64,000 nucleotides of DNA, taken from assembly GCF_029784135.1 (NCBI RefSeq), contig NC_073746.1, positions 58,254,097-58,318,096 on the forward strand. Reading direction: 5' to 3'. The notes under the pieces are model-generated. The model was not told where the DNA came from. It made no database searches and saw only the letters and a list, made by a program, of their open reading frames with translations. Made by a program: the position numbers and the translations under genes. This DNA comes from Toxorhynchites rutilus septentrionalis. Lineage: Eukaryota > Arthropoda > Insecta > Diptera > Culicidae. Positions 57,315 through 64,000 of the stretch are shown here, piece after piece (within the stretch, counting starts at the first letter, position 1; every line of letters starts with the position of its first letter).

Positions 57315-57528
57315 ACCCGCTAGACTTTTTTTGTGGGGTTATGCGAAAGACCGTGTCTATGCCAACTCTCCGCAAACTCTTGAACATTTGAAAGACAACA
57401 TTCGTGAAGTTATGACCGAGATACCGCCCCATATGTGCCGAAAAGTCATCGAAAATTACCTGTTCCGGATCAAGGTGTGCGAGGAAGCCCTAGGTGGACA
57501 TTTGAATGATGTTGTATTTCACACATAA
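57304..57528 (+). pseudogene. Same transposase, C-terminal fragment
   Basis: Beyond the deletion the DNA reads FLWGYAKDRVYANSPQTLEH, DNIREVMTEIPPHMCRKVIE and GGHLNDVVFHT, the usual C-terminal ending of this family. A missing T in the run at about 57325-57331 explains why the LDFFLWGY block is out of frame at its start. The catalytic DD region is absent. Confidence 0.78.
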
Positions 57529-57635
57529 TGGCATAAACCAAACTTTAATTTGAAATAAAAGTTTCATCGAAATTCGAATTCTAAGTGTGTTTTATTTCAA
57601 TTTACTTTCGGAATTTAAAGTTGGAAAACCCTGTA

Positions 57636-59129
57636 GTCAAAACGTTAAAATAAATAAATAATCATTTTCGTGTGCCGCTCTCATTAACTATCTCTGGTTT
57701 CTAATTGAGGAATTCCTCAAAAGTGTCCTCTTTTTATTCTGGTGAGCTTGGAACATGTGAGATGCTCTTTAGTAGCGGCTTTACACTAATCTGATAAATG
57801 TTCCATTTCCTGAATATCGATATCAAGTTGCTCTTTTGATTGTCCTTAAGGTTTTAAATTAGAAGCTTCAGCAAACCTGGAAAATGGAGCTTCTTGTCGC
57901 TAAGGAAACGCTTTTCTCCTTATACGTGCGAAAAATTTGTCTCCAATTCCTCTAAAAAAAGCCATATCTAGGGGTGGTGTAATAAGCGTTGAATTTGGAA
58001 AATTGCTACTAATTGTAAGTGTATTGGTGTATTTTTGCATGTACATTACAGCTTGAATGTATATGACCCATTCTCACCCCCACCCAGCGTTAATAAGAGA
58101 TTATTTGGAAAATGTTGAAGTTCCAATGAAAAAACTTTTTTGGTGTTCAAAATCAGCAATAACTCATCTGGTATGATTTGAAAGGATCATTCTATCCAAT
58201 ATTTAACATTATAGTAAATCTGTATAATGCATCATATTCTTCTGGGGTGTTATTTGATGGATATCATCAAACTTTGATGAATTATTAAATAATAACTATC
58301 TGTACTACAGTTAAATATTATTAATTGGAAGAAGTGACAATATGTCTGTTATGAAACGGCTCACAGCTTTCAAACCTGTTGGCAGTATTTGTCAAGATAT
58401 TACTGATAGTAACTTTCTCCGTTTTTTACCCAATTTCACCATCGACGGTACATACTTATTGTTCCTACAAGAATAAATCAAATGAACAATACACAGTATT
58501 CCGACTAGTAGAAGTTGAAACACATTGAAAATTGGTTACAGCACTTAATTGAACAAAAGTGAATCAAAAGTGAAATTGAATTGAACAAAAATCGCACACA
58601 AAACAAATGAAACACTAGTTTTAACAACTCATTTCAAACTTTTGGCGAAACAAACAAATTAGGAGAACTTTGGGTAAGACGCACCGTGTCGGTAAAATGC
58701 ACCACTATGAAAAATCATGGAAAACGCGGTAATCGGCAGGATTTTTCTGTGCTTATAACTTCCTTTTTTCATTATGTAGCGTTCTTCAGCTCAGAATCAA
58801 CAGCGGTGTGTTCTGAGTGTCTTTCACTGTGTAGAATGAGATGCATGGCAAGCGAGTGCCATTTCTAATTTTCGATTTGGCCGTCTGACCATATTCAGTG
58901 CCAGGTGTAGCTCGGCGGCTCAATTTAGCCAGGACGCAGAGCACCAACACATGCCTCGTAGACTTTTTTTCGTTTTCTGTTTTTTCCCCCAAGTGGAAAG
59001 AGTCTTTCGGTGGGTTATCTTGTTCTTGGAAACCTAAAACCGGCCAGCGACTCGACTTAAACTGCGCTCGGGAGATGGAAAGACAATTGCCCGCGAATAT
59101 TTGAAAGCGGGACAAATCCAAGCACAGAA
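57636..59129. other. No recognised feature
   Basis: AT-rich to 58680, then mixed composition to 59129. No terminal repeats or motif-bearing frames were seen. Frames at 58686-59121 overlap on both strands. Confidence 0.35.
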
Positions 59130-59190
59130 GGAACTTCGGAACGACTACGGAATTGTTAACATCGTTAACAATTACGTAGTTCCGGTTCCA
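59130..59190. repeat. 60-bp near-perfect palindrome
   Basis: AATTGTTAAC ATC GTTAACAATT forms the core, extended outward by ACTACG/CGTAGT, CGGAAC/TTCCGG-like and GGAAC/GTTCC pairs. It could be a hairpin MITE core or a cruciform-prone site. No owner was identified. Confidence 0.8.
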
Positions 59191-59309
59191 ACGAATATCT
59201 GGCTAATCTGAGGATCGGAAAGTGTGGTCGACCATTCCGACTTTGACAGTGGAAGAAGGCAGAAGCGGTTAGTAATTGTGTACCGCGTAGTAAAAGATTG
59301 AAGGTAATA

Positions 59310-59890
59310 ACGGGTGTTAAATAAAAAATGAGAATTTTCTCAATCACATATAAAAAAAATTTTTTTTTTCATCGATTTCAGTATTTCTTATTAATAACAT
59401 AATGTATTTTCTTCAAAAAAATGTCAGTGAATGTTTGAGTAAGGGCCGTGGTCTGCTGTTCGACGCATTTTTGTCGCGATGCTCTCACAAGAACGTTGTA
59501 CGGTTCTACGAAACGCATTTCCAGCAAGGAAAAAGTTCACGGTGGCACATTTTAAGGAAGAAAATGTACCTGTCAGTACGGTATATCGTATCCTGAGTTC
59601 CCTGAACGTAGAGCGGAAGGTCGGAAGTGGTCGTCCGGTGACGATAATGACGAAGCAGAGGAAGACATCGTTAAAGAAGCTGTTTGACAACAAGGACGCA
59701 ACCAGCCTGCGTGACGCCGGTCGGAAATATGGCTGCTCCCACGTATTGATCCATCGGACCCTCAAGATGGAAGGAATCGTCTGCAGGAAGAAGACCAGGT
59801 CGCCGGAGTACACGGAGGTGCAGATTGAGACGGTTAAAAAAAATATTTATATGTGATTGAAAAAATTCTCATTTTTTATTTAACACCCGT
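59310..59890 (+). mobile_element. Internally deleted Tc1-like element
   Basis: A 581-bp element has 45-bp inverted ends starting ACGGGTGTTAAATAAAAAAT, identical except one position, flanked by TA at 59308-59309 and 59891-59892. It encodes only a DNA-binding half. The near-identical ends argue for recent mobility. Confidence 0.95.
59479..59856 (+). CDS. Tc1-like transposase DNA-binding domain, no catalytic part
   Basis: A 125-codon intact frame starts MLSQERCTVLRNAFPARKKF. It holds a first helix-turn-helix (KKFTVAHFKEENVPVSTVYR), a GSGRPVTI linker, and a second helix-turn-helix (SLRDAGRKYGCSHVLIHRTL). It then runs through RKKTRSPEYTEVQIETVKKN into the right inverted repeat, where it stops. 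No DDE/DDD region exists within the 581-bp element. The peptide could bind element ends, but cut nothing. The fragment at 9334-9645 is a relative. Confidence 0.8.
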   Translation: MLSQERCTVLRNAFPARKKFTVAHFKEENVPVSTVYRILSSLNVERKVGSGRPVTIMTKQRKTSLKKLFDNKDATSLRDAGRKYGCSHVLIHRTLKMEGIVCRKKTRSPEYTEVQIETVKKNIYM

Positions 59891-60132
59891 TAGACGGAGT
59901 TTAGTGCATCGCTGTTAGTATTTTTCAAAGTTTTTCCTTTTTTCCGTTATTTTCATTAGTGTGATTAGATTAGCGTGATTAGCATGTGTGTATCATTGAT
60001 ACGCTGAAAGGGATAGATACTCTCCAGCGCACCAGCAAATTAAATTGGAGGTAAGATCAAACACGTGGCATGTGGCATGGCTAAGTTTGTAATATATGTG
60101 GCATTTGTGTGGTGTTTCGTTTCTGCTGTCTC

Positions 60133-60185
60133 GTTCATCGTCTGCAGCGAACCCGTTCATCGTTCCGTTCATCGTCTGCAGCGAA
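60133..60185 (+). repeat. Short direct duplication
   Basis: The 20-base block CGTTCATCGTCTGCAGCGAA occurs twice, about 31 bases apart. Nearby, GAACAGCGGCAC is duplicated at about 60368 and 60397. These are local slippage-type repeats. Confidence 0.75.
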
Positions 60186-60875
60186 CGACGGTAAAGCAGA
60201 ACCACGTAAAATCCTAGGTCGTGAGTACAAACCTATTTATTTCCGTAACTAATACATGCGCATGTAGGGATAAATAGAGTAAAGAACCACACAACTAATA
60301 AGCAAATCTTAGAATGAAAATAAAAACTCATAAATACAAAGGCCAAAAGTTTGGCAGCACGGTTGTGAACAGCGGCACGTAGCAATATATTGTTGAACAG
60401 CGGCACATATTAATACGTTTGTGAACAAAAATATTGGATTCAAAATTCTATGGCATTTTCGGCGTTTGGTAACAAAAATGCCTTGAGAATTTGTGATCAT
60501 CTGATGATTCTAACCGGTAGCAACATAACGGAAGGGGAAGGTATATGCAGCGACTCAAGAGTACTCCAAAATAAACGCTTCGATGTCGTTTAACATTTCG
60601 ACCCCGCTTATTTAAGAATGATGTAATATGAGTGCGTTTAGAATTCTCGTTATTTCTGCTGGTTTGCCTATTCGTAATCGTTACTGCTCATTTAATTACA
60701 AAGAAAACAAATGTGGCTACGTTGTGGATGTGCAGAAACGTTGGAATGTGTAGTAAAAATACATGTTTTATCCTGTTTTGCTTAACAGGGGCGTCTTGCT
60801 CGGACTCCCCTATTATAAAATAGAACAACGACATAGCAATAGTTTTTGAAACAGTGAGGAACCATATTACCATTG

Positions 60876-60948
60876 GGGCTTACGTAGCCTAAATGGCTGC
60901 ATGCTCATTTAACAAACGAACGATCGTGGGTTCAATCCCAAGGCTCTA
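60876..60948 (+). repeat. tRNA-like relic
   Basis: CCTAAATGGCTGCATGC and GGGTTCAATCCC resemble A and B boxes at normal spacing, and GGGCTT/AAGGCTCT could form a weak acceptor stem. It abuts the LINE 3' end and lacks flanking duplications that I can see, so it is more likely a SINE head or tRNA pseudogene than a working tRNA. Confidence 0.5.
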
Positions 60949-60974
60949 CATTGATTGATTGGCCATTTTATTTA

Positions 60975-61680
60975 TTAATTCGTTTATTTTAACAGGCTCG
61001 GTTACATAAGTTTAAAGGAGCCGAATTCTCAACTATACTTATATATCTATGAACAATTTTCCTTAATTTTATTGTTAATAAGGTAGAAAACCGATTACTC
61101 GCGGTTGACTCGAGTTTAGAAGGGTGACATACTTTTATCAGGAAAAGGATGGGATATAAGGATATGTTGACAATGTTCACACTGACACTCTCACTCACAC
61201 TCATCACACTCAATTGTTAAACCTATCTTATATCTACCATGTATTCACATTTCAACTTATTCTATTGTTAGTAAGAAGAGAACCGATTGCTCGCGAAGGA
61301 ATAAAAAAGGGGGATAAGGGTATAACAAGACAATCGCACACGAAGATCGATAGCTTTAAGAAAAGCATATATTTGTGACATGTAATCAAAATCTAACTGA
61401 GCCAACACATCTCTCACCGGCACATAGGGCAGTCTTCCTCGGACTCGAAGGGAGTTTTCTAAATTCGATCTAGCGACAAAATACACCTCGCACGACCAAA
61501 CAACGTGTTCGATGTCGTGATAACCTTTGCCACAAACGCAGAGATTACTGCTGGCAAGATTGAAGCGGAAGAGTAGTGCATCTAACGAACAGTGAATGGA
61601 CATGAGTGGGGAGTAAGTACGAATGAAGTACCGACTCAAGTCCAGACTTTTGAACCGATTGGCCTTATTAAAGGCTTATA
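60975..61680 (-). mobile_element. LINE 3' end (I/Jockey/LOA group), 5'-truncated
   Basis: The minus-strand ORF tail at 61680-61268 is followed by a 3' UTR to about 60975. The UTR contains two diverged copies of a block: ATTGTTAATAAGGTAGAAAACCGATTACTCGCG near 61070 and ATTGTTAGTAAGAAGAGAACCGATTGCTCGCG near 61264. 5' truncation at about 61680 is typical for LINE copies. Confidence 0.75.
61268..61680 (-). pseudogene. LINE ORF2 C-terminal zinc-knuckle region
   Basis: The frame reads KANRFKSLDLSRYFIRTYSP, then SLDALLFRFNLASSNLCVCG, KGYHDIEHVVWSCEVYFVAR, LRVRGRLPYVPVRDVLAQLD and YMSQIYAFLKAIDLRVR to a stop at 61268. The C-x-C-G..H..EH..W.C pattern is the C-terminal zinc-knuckle of ORF2 in I/Jockey/LOA-like insect LINEs, downstream of reverse transcriptase and RNase H. 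Upstream domains are missing. No frameshift was seen in the part present. Confidence 0.82.
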
Positions 61681-62087
61681 ATGTTACGAAAAGTGCTATA
61701 AACCAGTTTCAGAGAATCAGGATCTGGGAAATATACGTGAAATGGTTAATCTGTACAAGCTGATTGCATCCTGTATCAAAATTTGAACGACCTTCGAAGC
61801 CCCCACTCAGAACTAGTTCCTCCTCTCAAGATCGAAGATTATCTGCTTGTTGCAATTGTCAAGAAGGCAAATGCGTTATTATTACCAATGCGAAAATTAC
61901 CAATGTGTCCAAAAATTCGATGCGATAAAAGCCACCATGAACATAAAGGCTCCCGAGTTTTGCAGCTTCCAACCTAATTTTGAGAAAAACAAATGACATT
62001 ACAAAGTGTATTTGAGTTGAAGCATAATCTTCAACACATTAGGAACGCATTCCAAGCATTCCATTACATGAATCTGGAAGGCGTCAT

Positions 62088-62200
62088 AGATAGGAATATC
62101 ATTTGTCCTGATTTAGCAGGACATGTCCTAATTTTAAGATCTTTTTGGGGCGTCCTGATTTATTTTTCATACTATAGCATTTGTCCTGATTTTCAGACGA
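62088..62200 (+). repeat. TGTCCTGATTT repeats
   Basis: TTGTCCTGATTT or variants occur at about 62103, 62126, 62155 and 62188, with one inverted AGGACA. This may be the end of an unidentified non-autonomous element. Confidence 0.4.
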
Positions 62201-62452
62201 AGCTCAATTTTGTTGACGAATCATAAATTCGTTCAGCGTATTTTGTTTTTTAAGTAAAAACTTTTTTATTGGTGACTAAAATTTTGGGAGCGTGTAAAAA
62301 CTGATAGTTGCATCTTCTTTCATCTGATCTTCTGATTTTCTTTCTGTTTTCATTCAGAATATTTTATAATAGAAGATGCAACTGTTACTCTTTACGCGCT
62401 CTTACGCGCGTTTCGTTTCCATATTCCGATACTCCAAGCTAAATGTCTAAAC

Positions 62453-63013
62453 CAGGGATTCTCAAAGTGGTTTCCCAGAGGACCACATAAACGAAACTTT
62501 GGGGGTTAACGTGTTATAAAAATTGACACTTATAATTAACACAAACTATTTCTTAAAACATTGAAAATATTGTATAAATTGTTTTACGTGTACCAACTTG
62601 TTATTAGAATGACAACAAAATCGGCAAGTATTGACAATTTAAACATATACGCGATTTAACATGAAGGAAGTCATGAATCGAATTCAAGTCCAAACATGCT
62701 CTTGATATTTTACTGTGTAATAAGCTTGTACTAATTTGCGTTCTGAAATTCGTTAGAGCTTGAATGAAAATACACTCAGTTACTAATTTAATTCAAGAGA
62801 CTACAATGTGTTTACGTAGCTAAACAAAGTGAGTTAAATAGGCTACCGAATCATTGATAATGCAAACATTTCTACAATATCCAAAAATGTGACAAATTTT
62901 GATGAGAAAATGATATCAAGCTTACTCACATTCACTTGGTTACTCTAGGGGTCTGAAGTACCACTTCATTCTAAAAAAAGGATCTCTTGCCCAATATAGT
63001 TTGTGAATCCCTA
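62453..63013. mobile_element. hAT-type MITE (CAGGGATTCTCAAA ends)
   Basis: It starts CAGGGATTCTCAAAGTGGTT and ends with the complement of TAGGGATTCACAAACTATAT. The flanks GTCTAAAC (62445-62452) and ATCTAAAC (63014-63021) form an 8-bp duplication with one mismatch. No coding content was seen. Confidence 0.78.
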
Positions 63014-63287
63014 ATCTAAACGGTTAGAGTCATATTAATAACGGATTGCGCTGGAAGCACCAATGTTTCACAGAAGGATGTAATAATTATGAGGCTAAAT
63101 GCTGCAAATGTGATTCATACGACTCGGTAACTAATTGCGGTATGTACATTTTGTCATTTGGTGAAACAGAAGTTTGGAATCAACAATGAACCATTCCAAG
63201 TAAATCTGATTCAGAAAAGCATATCCAAACACCGAAACACTGCAATAATGTTCAATTGACATCTGCTTCCAAACCCATCCTGAACTA

Positions 63288-63920
63288 CCGTTCTGAATCA
63301 TATTTCGGACGTTTAAGGCATATGATGCAGAAAACAGATCTAAACTTTACGCACAGGTATTATTTGGTTGACATTTTTGATTAATTAGTTCAATATGCTT
63401 TTAAGCTTTCTACTTTGGCACCTATTCAATTGAAAACATAAAAAATCATCGAATAAAATGCTTCTCAAATGAAGCGAATAAGAATCAAATTTCGGACAGA
63501 TTGAATTCAAATTTCGGACACTTTATTTTGTATTTTTTTGGACAAAAATTACATTACACTTGATTATATTTTATAGTCAACTGCGAAACACTTACAAAGC
63601 AATCACAGTAAACTGTTAACGATGATGAGAACTGATGAAACACGGGAGAGATTTTAATATTTATGAACGGGTAAATTCTACGTGCTCACGCTAAGGAAAC
63701 GTCAAACACAAACGATAATGAGTATTGTTGTAAGATTTCTGCCGATTATTTTATAATTCAAATGTAGTTCTCATGTGAAATGGTAGTGAAACCAAGGGAT
63801 TACTCTAAAGAAGCAATTGTGATATTAATTTGATAAACATATCATCAGTGCATTAAGCATTTCAAGATATTTGAACAAAGTGTCCGAAATATGATGTCGT
63901 CCAAATATAATTCAGAACGG
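63288..63920. mobile_element. TA-flanked MITE (CCGTTCTGAAT ends)
   Basis: It starts CCGTTCTGAATCATATTTCG and ends with the complement of CCGTTCTGAATTATATTTGG, with TA at 63286-63287 and 63921-63922. TTCGGACA/TGTCCGAAA motifs recur inside both ends (63307, 63490, 63517, 63884). There is no transposase. Confidence 0.85.
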
Positions 63921-64000
63921 TATGTTGTGCAAAAATCAAATCCAGCCGCCGAAATCTTCTAGGGCTGCAGAAGTAATTCTTGCGTTAAATACTAGATGAA

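Larger units (their letters stand above)
56890..57633 (+). mobile_element. Internally deleted mariner-like element
   Basis: A 744-bp element starts CAGGGTTTTCCATTTCGGGC and ends with the complement of CAGGGTTTTCCAACTTTAAA, flanked by TA at 56888-56889 and 57634-57635. Both ends also share TTCCGAAAGTA. It retains the start and the end of a transposase with the catalytic middle removed. Confidence 0.9.

Noticed and set aside
60876..60948. Functional tRNA gene
   Set aside because: The A and B boxes are plausible, but I could not form a convincing cloverleaf, and it sits beside a LINE end. SINE heads at 10740, 39053, 39460, 32063 and 56549 were rejected as tRNA genes for the same reason.
1..64000. 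Integrated viral gene or LTR retrotransposon
   Set aside because: I saw no long terminal direct repeats, primer-binding site, protease or integrase motifs, and no viral polymerase or capsid-like frames.

Overview
The window looks like intergenic or intronic DNA of an insect, most likely a mosquito. It is AT-rich and densely packed with transposable elements. Two Tc1/mariner-superfamily transposases have catalytic spacing D..D(37)E, the hallmark of the ITmD37E family known from mosquitoes. There are also mariner DD34D elements, an R4/Dong-like restriction-endonuclease LINE, two other LINE fragments, tRNA-derived SINEs with (GAA)n tails, and many MITEs. I could not identify the species. I found no intact host protein gene, no rRNA and no convincing functional tRNA. 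The only host-derived coding matter I recognise is a pair of decayed histone H2A copies.

Layout. 1-0.4 kb: start of a LINE ORF1 on the minus strand, running off the left edge. 1-8 kb: foldback (long inverted repeat) elements. 8-11 kb: a pogo-like MITE, a Tc1-like transposase remnant, an AGCTC-rich MITE and a SINE. 11.27-15.73 kb: a 4.46-kb hAT-type element with a perfect 8-bp target duplication, carrying a ~140-bp hairpin minisatellite and a nearly intact nested ITmD37E element. 15.86-17.13 kb: a TTAA-flanked piggyBac-type MITE. 17.1-19.8 kb: unique-looking DNA. 19.8-27.3 kb: a MITE cluster, a nearly complete mariner and a second hAT-type element. 27.6-31.7 kb: an R4/Dong-like LINE missing its reverse-transcriptase core and split by a second ITmD37E copy. 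31.8-35.5 kb: a SINE, a complex palindrome and a hAT element with transposase remnants, inserted beside a LINE fragment. 35.5-38.1 kb: unique-looking DNA. 38.8-40.7 kb: a SINE, then a foldback element whose left arm is interrupted by another SINE. 40.7-48 kb: an unidentified coding-like fossil, a MITE and a truncated mariner. 48-54.4 kb: diverged repeats and the H2A pseudogenes with histone-type 3' stem-loops. 56.5-64 kb: a SINE, two internally deleted Tc1/mariner derivatives that keep only the DNA-binding end of their transposase, a LINE 3' end and two more MITEs.

No pathway or operon is present. The biology is the layering of insertions. Target-site duplications and nesting give relative ages: R4-like LINE older than its ITmD37E insertion, hAT older than the ITmD37E inside it, foldback older than its SINE, LINE fragment older than the hAT beside it. 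Most exact boundaries were read directly from matching inverted repeats and target duplications. Family names rest on protein motifs or terminal sequence and are less certain for the MITEs.
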